Source of the DNA: Amanita rubescens
Taxonomy: Eukaryota; Basidiomycota; Agaricomycetes; Agaricales; Amanitaceae
DNA length: 21,243 nucleotides
Assembly: GCA_015039365.1 (NCBI GenBank)
Contig: WION01000756.1
Span: 1 to 21,243, forward strand
Direction: 5' to 3'
Numbering within the stretch: the first letter of the stretch is position 1; each line of letters starts with the position of its first letter. Below the pieces are notes generated by a model. That model did not search any database. It was not told the DNA's origin and was given only the letters and a program-made list of their open reading frames with translations. Shown here piece by piece: positions 9,336 through 19,543 of the stretch. The position numbers and the translations under genes were made by a program.

Positions 9336-10230
9336 ATGGCCTCACATTTGGTATGTCTTTATTCAATACCTGGCTTGACCCTCGTAACTGACTGGCGCGT
9401 CATAGGCGAATATCTTCGGTACTGAACAGGACCGTGTCAACTGTTCTTTCTATTATAAAGCAAGTATCTGCATACTTTTCGTATATGCGACACGCTAAAC
9501 ATTCAACTAGATTGGTGCATGTCGCCACGGGGATCGCTGTTCGCGAAAGCATATCAAACCACCCTTTTCGCAAACAATCTTGCTTCCCAACGTTTACCAC
9601 AACCCCGCACATGACCCCATTTGCAAGTTGACCGAGAAGGAGCTTCAAGAGGGCTTCGATGCGGTTTATGAGGACTTGTACTGCGAACTATCCAAGTTTG
9701 GGCACCTTTTGGAACTGCACGTAAGTTTGTTCTGTTCCTTGTGAAAGAATATTGGTTGTTCATCATGACAGGTCTGTGATAATGTCGGAGACCATCTAAT
9801 TGGGAACGTGTACGCGCGCTACGAGTGGGAGACGGAAGCCCAGGCTGCCGTGGACAACTGCAATCAGAGGTGGTATGCAGGTAAGTACTGTGCCGTTTTG
9901 CTCCGCTCTCTGATTTACTCTGTTACAGGACGGCCTCTTTATGCCGAGCTGTCCCCCGTCACTGACTTTAGGGAAGCTTGTTGCAGGCAAAATGAAAATG
10001 GAGAGTGCAATCGTGGCGGTTTCTGCAACTTCATGCACCTCAGGCTCGCTTCACCAGACCTTGTGAAGGAACTCCGGCACGGACAGAAGGTTGAAAGGAA
10101 ATTGCATCCGCAAAAAGTCGAACATGGCGGAGGCTGGGAACCCAAGCCAAGAGAGGGAGGGCGTGGCAGGAGTGCAAGTCCCCATCGTCGCGGCGGGCAC
10201 AGTGGTGAGGACAGGTGGACGAGGAAGTAG
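9336..10230 (+). CDS. U2AF1: U2AF small subunit (U2AF35/U2AF1), pre-mRNA splicing
   Basis: The small U2AF subunit reads the AG at 3' splice sites and pairs with the large subunit to recruit U2 snRNP. Five exons (9336-9350, 9406-9459, 9511-9720, 9772-9880, 9929-10230) give 229 residues. In order these hold MASHLANIFGTEQDRVNCSF, CCCH zinc finger 1 (C-x8-C-x5-C-x3-H, from CSFYYKIGAC to RKH), a U2AF-homology RRM (ELHVCDNVGDHLIGNVYARYEW, RWYAGRPLYAELSPVTDFREA), zinc finger 2 (C-x7-C-x5-C-x3-H, from CRQNENGEC to NFMH) and a short Gly/Arg-rich tail with little RS content. The second intron has a GC donor. The fourth intron is 48 nt with no in-frame stop, so retention would add 16 residues in the RRM. 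Confidence 0.96.
9460..9510 (+). other. GC-AG intron in the U2AF1 gene
   Basis: The intron starts GCAAGTATC and ends AACTAG. Removing it joins TTC TAT TAT AAA to ATT GGT GCA TGT, restoring zinc finger 1 (CSFYYKIGAC). No GT donor nearby gives this junction. GC-AG introns are a small minority in fungi. Confidence 0.9.
9881..9928 (+). other. 48-nt U2AF1 intron that can be read through in frame
   Basis: The intron has a strong donor (GTAAGT) and acceptor (TTACAG), but its length is a multiple of three and it has no stop in the gene's frame. Retention would insert 16 residues between RWYAG and RPLYAELSPV, a loop of the U2AF-homology RRM. Confidence 0.75.
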
Positions 10231-10310
10231 GCTATAGGTATGGCACATTGAACTTGTCAATGTCATTGCAGTGTTTATTTCGATGATAGTGTAAAGGTTA
10301 TATCTCAGAC

Positions 10311-11115
10311 TCAAATCAATTGACCGTGATACTCTTCACGACCTCCATCCCGCAATAGCTGGGGCCATTGGACGAAGAATCTGCCAAGACGAATGAATGA
10401 CGAGTTAGTCTATAGTTGATCGATAATACCTGTCTACTAATGGCAGAAGGAGCCGTCCGGACAGAGATAACTTTTTGACGCGGGCGAACGACTCTACGTA
10501 GATTATCTTGGATGCTGAGAGACCCAAAAACTTGATTGTGACAAGACATAAGCCTATGTCATACTGCGGGAAGAAAGAGACGCAACTTTATTCATGTAAA
10601 CGGCTATGCATAGAACGAAACAGGTCCCAGGCCCGTTGAGTAGTAGAAGATCGGCAAAAGCTGGTTTCTTCGCGACCAGTGGCTCCACCACAACATAGTA
10701 AATACAAGAAATAAGTGACAAAAGTGCACTCGGCGGAGTAGTCAATAGAGATTGGTGAACACGTCGCGCGCGAGGAATGACGAGTATTCTATACTGCCCT
10801 TCTGAATGTTTGGACTTTTCTAGATCTGCAGCTTTCTTTACACTTAGGATGTCGCCTTCGCTGACGACGTATGTCCGAGGTTTGTATCGTTGAAAGTCTA
10901 ATGCAGACACCAGCGTCAGCGCCTCTGCCGTATGGCCGCCTATTCAGGTCGGTCAGTGCTGAAACTACGACGTTGAATGAGAACACACCTGAGCCAAGGA
11001 ACACGGCAAGACTACAGGTTTCATCCTTGCGCCGCGGCTGTCGGTGACTTTGAGGGAGGATGAAGTAAATGCGGGCGAGGGCCAATGACACGAGCACAAG
11101 TACTATGAAGAGCAT
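10311..11115 (-). CDS. ALG14: ALG14, membrane anchor of the UDP-GlcNAc transferase
   Basis: Alg14 anchors Alg13 at the cytosolic face of the ER; together they add the second GlcNAc to dolichol-PP-GlcNAc at the start of N-glycan assembly. Four exons (11115-10989, 10939-10587, 10530-10430, 10380-10311) give 216 residues. The N-terminal membrane span is MLFIVLVLVSLALARIYFIL. It is followed by LAVFLGSGGHTAEALTLVSA (the GGHT nucleotide-sugar-binding turn), RPRTY-like PRTYVVSEGD, then LLLNGPGTCF, SKIIYVESFARVKKLSLSGR and FVQWPQLL, all typical of Alg14. The protein ends REEYHGQLI. Its 3' end faces U2AF1 80 bp away. Its 5' end is 46 bp from the APC8 start. The codon before ATG is GTG, so ATG 11115 is the natural start. 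Confidence 0.94.
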
Positions 11116-11161
11116 CACTTACCGGATTTGGCAATTACACGCTCCATTGACGGACGCGTTC
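11116..11161. promoter_or_regulatory. 46-bp divergent gap between ALG14 and CDC23/APC8 start codons
   Basis: Only 46 bp lie between the two start codons, which point away from each other. Core promoters for both genes cannot fit here without reaching into the neighbouring coding region, so the 5' leaders probably overlap and expression may be linked. I see no TATA box in the gap. If APC8 starts at the second ATG (11168), the gap is 52 bp. Confidence 0.5.
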
Positions 11162-13500
11162 ATGGTCATGGCTTCCGTTGTGACATGCGTCGATGCGCAG
11201 ATAGTCAGCGACATTCGAGATGCAATAAAAGAGTGTTCAGAAAGAGGTCTAGCAGTTGCTTCCAAGTGGTATGATATCTGGTAGTATAACGATTTTCGGA
11301 CACTGATATTCTCGCTAGGGCGTCTGAACTCCTACTTTCGATACCGTCAGGAAAGAGAAAGGTATCCTCGGGGACAGTTACATTTCAGACATCGACTCCA
11401 GCTCGGACTCGGTCGCCTCATGGCGGTTCACCAGGTCCGTCACACGCTCTGGCGCAGTTGTCTGCAACGCCGGCTTATCCATATCCGGTGAGGCACGCTT
11501 CATCATCCGAAGATGTCGAGCTCGATTTGGAGAGTCAAGAAGAGGACATTTTAGTTGCTGCGCGCGCCTGTATGGATGCAAGAGAATTTTCACGCGCAGT
11601 CCATATGCTAAAGGAATGCAGAAGCACAAAGGCTCGCTTTCTTAGTACATACTGCCAATTTATTGTGAGTCTTCCTTGAGCTCCTGCACGTGCGACCTGG
11701 TAAAGATGGTGAAAGGCAAGCGAAAAGGGAGCTCAAAGAGATTGGCATAAACTGGACAGTAAGTCTTGTACATCGGCAACAAGCACCGTCTGAGTTGATC
11801 GAGGTAGACAACCGTCATCAGCCACCAGTTCCCATAAATACATCTCTTCAGGATCTTCTTGAGGCAGTCAAAAACGCCACCGATCCATGGCTTTTATTTC
11901 TGTATGTTTGGGAAGGTTGTTCACGTTAACTTACTCATGATTTTGCAGGAAGGCTTTATTCCTGTCGCGGCTGTCTAGACGAGAAGAAGCAATCGAAAGT
12001 GCCCTATTGTCTATATTGGGATTTCCGTGGAATTGGTCCGCGTGGACACTCCTAGGCAGTTGCATTGGCGACGGAGAAGAGGTAATTCATAGTTTGAAAC
12101 CGAGTGCATTTTTTGACTTGGGACAGTTATCCTCTTTGGTCCAATTACTACCGTTACCTCCCTCACACCCATTGGTGCATATGTTTCAGATCAAGACTCT
12201 GAATGAGCTTCATAATCCCTCAGAGCATGAATTAAACCTATGCGATAGATTGCTCAGTCAGGATTTTTTCCCTGATAGCCTTTGGATAATGAGCTTACGC
12301 GCTTGTGTCTTGTATCATCTGCATGGTTCGTCCGTTCGATCCTGTATTTATTTTCTGATTTGTATCAGATTTCTCTCAGGCGGAAGTTCAGTTTGAACGT
12401 ATTCTGGCACTGGATCCATATCGCATCGACGATATTGACGTGTTTTCAAATATTCTATACGTGACAGACAACAGATTAAAGTTGTCTAAGCTTGCACATG
12501 AGTTCCTTGCATTAGACAAGGATCGGCCGGAAGTGTGCTGTTTGGTTGGTAGGCTGTGATCCTTGTACCGAACCAAAGCGCTCCACACTGATGGCGCTAC
12601 GCAGGAAACCACTATTCACTTCGTACAGAGCATGAAAAAGCTGTCAAGTATTTTAGGCGCGCTACGCAGCTCGATCGAACTTACCTCTCTGCATGGACTT
12701 TGATGGGACATGAATACGTTGAAATGAAAAACTCACATGCCGCAATCGAGGCCTATCGGAGAGCAGTGGGTATGATCATTGCATCATTCAAATAACGTCC
12801 GTTGAAGCGTTGATCCTGATAGACGTCAATCGAAAGGACTACAGAGCTTGGTATGGCCTTGGCCAAGCATATGAACTTCTTAGCATGCACCATTATGCAC
12901 TGCACTATTATCAACATGCTACAGCTCTAAGGTGCATAACTTTTATTTGATGTCATATAGGTACTAATCTTCAAAAGACCTTATGACGTACGACTATGGC
13001 AAGCTCAGGGAATATGTTACGAAGAGATAAGGAGGTACAGTGACTTCATCAGTATTCGTACCGCTGTATAACATTCTTAGATATCGGGAAGCTATTGAAT
13101 GCCTCAAACGTGCACTTATCCCAGCAGATCCTCGTGAAATCACCATCAACTTTAAACTTGCAAAGCTCCATCAGCTGCTAGACGAGCCCATGGAAGCTGT
13201 CGCATACCACCGCAGAGTGGTAGAAGTGTGCCAAACAGACAGTTAGGCTTGTTACAATGTGATTTCGATCCGATGCTTATTAGTATTCATTTAGTGCGGC
13301 CTATTCAAGACTATGCCAAATCAAGTATGGCAGTGGCAGAATACCAATTACAAATTCCTGACGGGGATCTACTACTGGCTAGAGAATATTTGGAACGAGT
13401 AGCAGGTAGCAATGCGGAAGAAGCAGGACAGGCAGGGGAGTTGCTGAAAGTTGTCAAAATTGCAATGGAAGAGAGAAAGACGGGGGAAACGGCAGGCTAG
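11162..13500 (+). CDS. CDC23: Anaphase-promoting complex subunit 8 (Cdc23), TPR protein
   Basis: Cdc23/APC8 is a TPR scaffold of the APC/C ubiquitin ligase, which triggers anaphase and mitotic exit. Twelve exons give 599 residues: 11162-11268, 11319-11664, 11716-11758, 11808-11901, 11949-12081, 12127-12325, 12369-12548, 12605-12769, 12823-12931, 12978-13034, 13081-13241 and 13295-13500. The N-terminus has the family block [14 protein letters not shown]...[11 protein letters not shown], then a Ser/Pro-rich insert. TPR helices follow: [128 protein letters not shown] and [16 protein letters not shown]. The ATG at 11162 and another at 11168 share the frame; either may be used. The 45-nt intron 12082-12126 is in frame and stop-free, so retention is possible. 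Confidence 0.95.
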
Positions 13501-13588
13501 AAATAGCGATGTGTAGAACCGACCCTAAATAGCACACATTGCGGTCACGGGCTCTGACAAGTCCAAAGCATAACAAAGCAAGCGAGAA

Positions 13589-14941
13589 ATGTCGCAAAGC
13601 CTCAATTCGCCTCTTGCTCCTACTGCAACCGCCAACCAGCCAAATGCTGTATCGCAGGGCACCCCCCAGGCCATCCCCCGGTCCCTCGCCTCAGCGGCGT
13701 CTGCTGGGCCTTCGACATGGCAACCTCCATCACACTGGAACGTAGATCAGACCGCGTCTCCTTACCAAGCCAAAAACACTGCCAGGCTCAAGTCGCGCCT
13801 ACCAGAAGAACAGGAAATTATAGCCCAGACGGCTGCAAGGTCTTTCGCTTCTTTTTCGCTAATCTACGCGTGCTCAAGCGGCCCCTTTCCGTAGACTCGC
13901 GTCGCATTTAGCATCCGATCAAGCAGCTGTATTGAAACCTGACATAGATACCCCCTTTGTGGACTATAGAGACGTTGTGAACCGATTGCTTCCCTATCAT
14001 GTTTTTCAGCAACCTCAGGAAGACCTTGCGAACATCGTACATGATAAAAAAGGGAAAGGGAAAGCTACCGAGAATGATCTTGGGGCTGAAATAGCAGGTT
14101 AGTTGGCAGCATCCTCAAATGGTCACATTGGACTCAAAATACGTGCCCAGAGACTAAATTTGCTCTGGGATGCTTCAAACGGAAGGAAGCTTTAAAAAGG
14201 AGGTTCAGAAAAGTGGCAGCTCGATCTGCGAAGGTGGGTGCTAGCATATACGCCGTCGCAAGGGCATACAGCTGACCTGTCCATCAGCGTGAGGCATTCG
14301 ATGACCAAGCCTATGTTTTGGCTCAAGCCGTTTTGGATGCGGACCGGGTGGATATGACATGGCTCAACAACGAGCTTCGAACCGCAAGAGCAGAACTAGA
14401 CAAGATTGAGAAGGACAAGCGCGCAATTGCAAATGCATCCCGTGCTTCAACAATGCAGAACGCATACGCCCACTATTACCGCAGCTATCCATTTGCGTAT
14501 GCGCAACCATATGGAGCACCGGCTTCTATTCCTTCCAGTTCCATGACAACTTTTTCCGTCATTCCGTCAGCGCCGCAGCCTGTGGCTACTAACACTCCAT
14601 ACCAAGCAGGGGCGGCCATTCCCGTGCAATTGCCCGTTGCGTCGTTGCCTGCATTGCATGCCCTGGGTATCGTGCCTGTGCCTGCTTCATCTTTACCAGA
14701 GGGTCAAGCTCAACCTCCAGCTGTCCTTCGCGGATCCACGGCCAATGGAACTATGCTTAGTCTGGAGATTAATGTGTCGCTGCTACAATCGGCGCAGATG
14801 AGTGGATTGGCGATGGTACTAAACTCATTAATGTCTCGAAGCGGGGTTGGAAGTAATTATTCCACTACTACGGGCGCTAGTGCGTCACAGACATCTGTGT
14901 CAAATGGGGCGCCCAAGACAAATGCAGGGCCAGCTGGATAG
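13589..14941 (+). CDS. GLTSCR-domain protein, likely SWI/SNF-type complex subunit
   Basis: Four exons (13589-13839, 13895-14097, 14151-14233, 14288-14941) give 396 residues. The N-terminal 70 residues are Ala/Pro/Ser-rich. The conserved region runs from about 100 to 205: DIDTPFVDYRDVVNRLLPYH near 100-119 (the LLPYHVFQ hallmark of GLTSCR1/BICRA proteins), then TKFALGCFKRKEALKRRFRK, EAFDDQAYVLAQAVLDADR and a predicted coiled coil NNELRTARAELDKIEKDKRA. The C-terminal half is low in complexity, rich in Ala/Pro/Ser/Tyr. In animals this domain marks BICRA/BICRAL subunits of the ncBAF remodeller, and in fission yeast a related protein sits in SWI/SNF; that role here is inferred. It lies 88 bp downstream of APC8 on the same strand. 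The ATG at 13589 follows no in-frame alternative of better context. Confidence 0.82.
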
Positions 14942-15107
14942 AGAGGTACGGATAAGAAATAACCCGAGTCGGGTCTTGTTTTAATTTAAGACATCAATGC
15001 ATCATCCATCATGTCATGCGCTGTAGCTTGTTCGCTTTCATCCTTCGTTTATATTCCTGGCGATTTCTGCTACAAGTCTTTCATTATTTTCTTCTCTACT
15101 GTAAGCC

Positions 15108-18100
15108 ATGCCCAACGCCTTGCCGCAGGCGAGTGACCCTCTCGCTCCGCCCTCGTCCACTTCCTGGAGGCGTGACAGACTGTTGAGCATTGGCAGCAGT
15201 TCCTACACCGCGGCATCACCTATCGACGATGTTGACGTAGGTGGCATCGAAATCGAGGATTCTCCCGTGCGCATACGTCCCCATACTGAATTCTCTCCCC
15301 TGCAAGAAACGCCCATTTCTCATTCTTATGGCACTGTCTCCACATCAATCGACGAGGGAATGTTCAATAGACGTTCCATAAGTAACCTCAAAGGAACATC
15401 GCCCAGACGATCATCTATTCCACTTTTTCGATCGTTGACCAATCCAGGCGTCCAGACTTCAGGTTTTCGTGACCTCGCTTCTCGCTTGAAGGCGCAACGT
15501 CCGATATCTGCCTACGATGCAGCTCTCCGCACAGGGGGCGACAGCGAACAAGACGCAGATGCTAGAATCAACGGTATCCGTGTTTGGTACTCATCTTACT
15601 CATCAATCGACTGGTTGCATGACGCTATCAAGGATTCCGTTCGCTTCTCGAGACTTAGAAGACGCAAAACCATCCGTGCCCGTATCCGCCTCTTCATCGA
15701 CAAAAGCCTTGGGTGGGTTATTGTGACCATAGTTGGTGTCTTGACAGCCATCGTTGCCTTCCTTGTCGTGCGTAGCGAACAATGGTTATTCGATTCTGGA
15801 GATGGCTATTGCACGCGCTCTTGGTTATTGCCGAAGCGCTTTTGCTGCTCTGTTATGGATGACGTCGCTGCCTGGAGTCCGACTGTTATTAAACAGTCTT
15901 GCCCTGAATGGCGAACTTGGGCAGAGGTTTTTCAGCATACCCCAGGCGAACCTCTAGGCGAAATAGTCCAGTATATAGCGTACACGATCCATTCCGTAAG
16001 ATTTCCAACCTATTGACTGATCACACGAGCACTTAAACTTATCCTCCTCCTCAGATCATACTTGCCCTAGCTTCCTGTTACCTTACCATCTCCTTGACTA
16101 ATTCGAGCACCTTTGTAACTCGCAAGGAGTCCGGAGTGTTATCTCCTTATTTTCAGGACTCGAAGGAGCAAGAGGGCAAACAGACTGGTGGTAGACGAAG
16201 CATCTTGTATTATGTAGGTTGCGCCATATTCGACTTTTGGATATATTAGATCTGACTGTGTCTCTAGGCTGCCGGTAGTGGAATACCCGAGATCAAAACC
16301 ATCCTGTCAGGTGAACTATGCCCAGTAATCCTATCTCATATTAGCTGAAACTTGAGCCAGGCTTCGTAATCCATGGGTATCTTGGTGGACGTACCTTGTT
16401 TACAAAATCCGTCGGCCTCGCACTATCTGTTGCTTCTGGACTATCACTAGGCAAAGAAGGACCTTTTGTGCACATTGCTAGTTGCATCGGCAATATAATT
16501 AGTCGCTTCTCTAGTAAATATGAGAACAATGAAGGTTGGCTTCTGAGTTCTTGGCTTACGTTTGTCTGACGCCGTTTAAGCCAAGCGAAGGGAAATACTG
16601 AGCGCAGCCTGTGCGGCGGGGGTCGCTGTGGCATTTGGTGCTCCCATCGGCGGAACATTATTCAGCTTGGAAGAGGTGTCATATTTCTTCCCGCCAAAGG
16701 TAAGCCTGAGTGCCTAACCTGCATCATCCATCCTAACTCTCTATGTTAGGTCATGTGGAGAAGGTCTGTGCATATGTGGTATCATCGGGTGATCGAATTA
16801 CTGAATCCTCGATGTAGTTTTTTCTGCGCCACCATCGCTGCCATTACGTTGAAGGTGCTTGACCCTTTTGGTACTGGGAAATTAGTGCTTTTCCAGGTTA
16901 CCTATGACAAAGTAACGCGGTTCATTTCCAGAAACCGTTGTTTGATAACCGAATACCTACTAGGATTGGCATTACTACGAACTTTTTCCATTCCTCTTAT
17001 TGGGAGTATTCGGTGTATGATACCTTACAACGCATTCTCAGCGATGTGCTAACACGTACAACAGGGGGTCTATGGAGCCTACTTCTCAAAGCTCAACTTC
17101 CGCTGGTCCAGGGATGTTCGCGGCAAAACTTTTCTAGGGTCGCATTCCATGCTTGAAGTTGTTATCGTACGTCCGCATGCTATCTGCCCCTGCCACATCT
17201 ATAACCATATATGCTCATAGATAGTGCTTGTTACCACCTTTCTATGCTTCCTTAACCCTTTCACGCGTATGAGCGGGACTGAACTGGTTTACACTCTATT
17301 TTCGGAATGTAAACCTGGCAATAGCCACGAAGGCTTGTGCATCGTTGACCCTACGTCATTCCATACAATTTGGCCTGTTATTCGGGCTATTGGTGTAGCG
17401 ATGATTGTCAAGGCTGTGCTGACCATAGTCACGTTTGGTATCAAGGTTCCTGCTGGTATTTTTATTCCCACACTTGGTGTCGGTGCTTGTGCAGGCAGGA
17501 TACTGGGCATAGGAATGCAATGTCTGCAGTTGCAATATCCAAACGCGGTCTTGTTTCGTTCATGTAAAGGAGACCTCAATTGTAAGCTGCTGCTGTCTCG
17601 GCTGCACTTTTCTGACGTTTCATCCCTTCAGGTATTGTTCCCGGTCTTTATGCTATGAGTGGGGCCGCCGCGGCCCTGTCAGGTGTAACTGTAAGTCCGA
17701 ACATAGTAATGATGGGTTGCACACTCAAAAAGTTTAGCGAACTACTGTATCCTTGGCTGTTATCATGTTTGAGTTGACAGATACACTTACTTATGCCGTA
17801 CCTGTCATGATCTCGGTCCTTGTCGCCAAGACTGTCGCGGATGCTTTGGAGCCCAAAGGGATCTACGATTTAGTCATAGACCTGAGCCAGTTGCCACATC
17901 TGGATTCCAAGCATGAATACCTATGGGGAATTCTGCAAATAAGCGATGTGGTACGTTACATGGTTTACAAATTTTGATCCTCTTCAAGTTCAAAATCGAT
18001 GATTTCATAGACAGTCAGGGATGTAGAGGTTATTCGGTTAGACAGGAAGAATACGGTCAGAAGTTTACGTGACCAGCTGTTCAAGCTCCTGGCATCAGGT

Positions 18101-18672
18101 CATGACGACAGCGGCTTTCCTATACTCAGGAAAGACTCGAGTGATGAGGATGGTATGAGGTTGGTTGGATATATCGGTGCTAATGAATTGGAACATGCAT
18201 TGAGTACGTTCGATCATTGCTCCCGTATTACCCTTCCGCTAACGCACCTACAGGTGTTGTGGCTGATAACGGCGACGATGAAGTTCACTTCCACGCAGCA
18301 TATACTCACGACCTAGCCGCTTCATCCATATCATCCCTGTTCGACGCTACCCACGGTGAAGCAAGGGATCCGTTTGACTTCACACCGTACATGGACCAAG
18401 TACATATTCATTCTGGCCTTCATGGAATCATCAAATCTAACATGACCGCAAAATAGGCTCCGCTGACGATGCAGTCTAATTCACCCATGGAAATGTTACA
18501 TCAATTTTTCGTCAAGCTAGGAGCAAAATACGTTATAATAACGGATTCCGATGGTTATTGTAGGTACCCTTTCTATCGGTTCTGAACCAAGTGCTAATTC
18601 GTTCCAGACGAGGGGCTGATCGATAAAAAGACATGGCTAGCCTTTTTGAGTGACCTGGAAGAGAAAACATGA
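15108..18672 (+). CDS. ClC-3/Gef1-type chloride/proton exchanger
   Basis: This ClC-family exchanger probably acts in Golgi or endosomal membranes, balancing charge during acidification. Sixteen exons join in frame to 927 residues: 15108-15995, 16055-16213, 16268-16310, 16361-16534, 16581-16699, 16750-16763, 16818-16911, 16964-17014, 17065-17166, 17221-17581, 17632-17690, 17738-17950, 18011-18203, 18254-18399, 18457-18559 and 18608-18672. A Ser-rich cytosolic N-terminus of about 190 residues precedes the membrane core. Ion-path motifs are GSGIPE (352-357), GKEGP with gating Glu396, LEEVSYFF with Glu453 at the proton-glutamate position of exchangers, and [11 protein letters not shown]. The C-terminus has two CBS domains ([12 protein letters not shown] to [33 protein letters not shown] to [13 protein letters not shown]). 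An exchanger rather than a channel is inferred from the two glutamates. Exon 6 is only 14 nt. The tail ends LSDLEEKT. Confidence 0.95.
16750..16817 (+). other. 14-nt exon followed by an in-frame 54-nt intron in the ClC gene
   Basis: Between introns 16700-16749 and 16764-16817 lies an exon of 14 nt (GTC ATG TGG AGA AG), needed to give [16 protein letters not shown]. The following intron is 54 nt and has no stop in the frame, so retention would add 18 residues next to the proton-glutamate helix. Confidence 0.8.
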
Positions 18673-18925
18673 CAATGTTTGTTCTCATATTTCAAATTGC
18701 TTCGATTTTTTGATCATTCATCATCGTTACCAAACATATTACACCCGCGTTATCCGAGGTTATCCGAGAGCGCTCATTAGGCTTCATTAGGAGGCATGAA
18801 GGACTGTAGTCTAAGTATTGTACGATCAAATGCATGTATGTACGTAGTGCATTTATTTACCTTTGTTTGAAATTCAAGGCTCCGCGCATCTGACCACAAA
18901 ATATCATTCAAGTCAACGTATCATC
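18673..18925. promoter_or_regulatory. SmD3 upstream region with two paired 10-bp repeats
   Basis: This 253-bp gap lies between the ClC stop and the SmD3 start. It holds GTTATCCGAG twice in tandem (18749-18758, 18759-18768), followed at once by two copies of a CATTAGG-containing unit, also 10 bp apart (near 18773-18791). Further on, a near-palindromic stretch surrounds ATGCATGTATGTACG (about 18832-18852). Paired sites one helical turn apart could be factor-binding sites, which is inference only. Confidence 0.4.
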
Positions 18926-19543
18926 ATGGCCAACGCAGGACTTGGAGTTCCTGTCAAATTATTACATGAATCTCTCGGACATGTCATAACAGTTGAGCTC
19001 AAAACGGGCCACCTTTACCGCGGCAAGCTAGCAGAGGGTATGATTTTTTTCTTCGCTTGCGACCCAGGTACTGATTAGCGTACAACGCAGCGGAGGACAA
19101 TCTGAATATATCACTAAAGGACATAACAGTGACAGGAAGGGATGGTCGTGTATCGCAGTTGGAGCAAGTCTATATCAGAGGTAGCATGATACGATTTTTC
19201 ATCGTGCCGGACATGCTGCAGAATGCGCCAATGTGAGTCATCGGTTATCTTCAAATAGATCATTCGCCTATTTACCATCTGCGATTGAACATAGGTTTAA
19301 ACGTGTTGGACCAAATGCGATGCGGGGTCGGGGTATCGGAACGGCCCGTGGTCGCGCAACTATCATGAGGGGTACGTTCGTTTCTCTGGTTTGGGCGAGT
19401 CTTTGACTAATCAGTCTTTTTCACCTCATTCAGCAAACGGTATGTGGTTGATTTTTTTCTTTCCAGGGACGACGCTAAACCCATTTTCCGTAGCTCGACG
19501 TGGACGTGGTGTTGCTCCGTTGGCCCGCGGAATTAGGCGATGA
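18926..19543 (+). CDS. SMD3: Small nuclear ribonucleoprotein SmD3, core spliceosome
   Basis: SmD3 is one of the seven Sm proteins that form the ring around the Sm site of U1, U2, U4 and U5 snRNAs. Five exons (18926-19037, 19091-19232, 19295-19371, 19434-19439, 19494-19543) give 128 residues. The Sm1 motif is [20 protein letters not shown]...YRGKL and the Sm2 motif is [17 protein letters not shown]. The Arg/Gly-rich tail ([20 protein letters not shown]...RGIRR) is the part methylated in other species. Exon 4 is only 6 nt. This is the second spliceosome gene in the window, but it is 8.7 kb from U2AF1 and not in an operon-like setting. Confidence 0.95.
19434..19439 (+). other. 6-nt microexon in SmD3
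   Basis: The six bases CAAACG lie between a 62-nt intron ending TTCAG and a 54-nt intron starting GTATGT. With it the protein reads TIMRANARRGRG, in frame to a stop after RGIRR. Six bases do not change the frame, so skipping would only shorten the tail by two residues. Its use therefore needs transcript proof. Confidence 0.7.

Noticed and set aside
10789..10938. Longer uninterrupted reading of the first ALG14 exon
   Set aside because: Reading through the 49-nt intron 10988-10940 leaves the conserved frame; splicing gives GSGGHTAEALTLVSALDF.
11665..11810. Possible frame break in APC8 exon 3 (a different frame is open through 11690-11929)
   Set aside because: A 43-nt exon 11716-11758 flanked by two normal introns gives [23 protein letters not shown], matching the family; the long open frame is a shadow.
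3664..14941. Idea that FUN30 and the GLTSCR protein form a chromatin gene cluster
   Set aside because: They are separated by four unrelated housekeeping genes and belong to different complexes; chance neighbours in a dense genome explain it.
16341..16658. 105-codon minus-strand open frame inside the ClC gene
   Set aside because: It is antisense to exons encoding the GKEGP and LEEVS motifs and resembles nothing known.
17009..17075. Apparent frameshift in the ClC gene at the GGGGG run around 17064-17068
   Set aside because: Using the second GT (exon end 17014, GGT|GTATGA) instead of the first gives FGGVYGAYF in frame, so no indel is needed.
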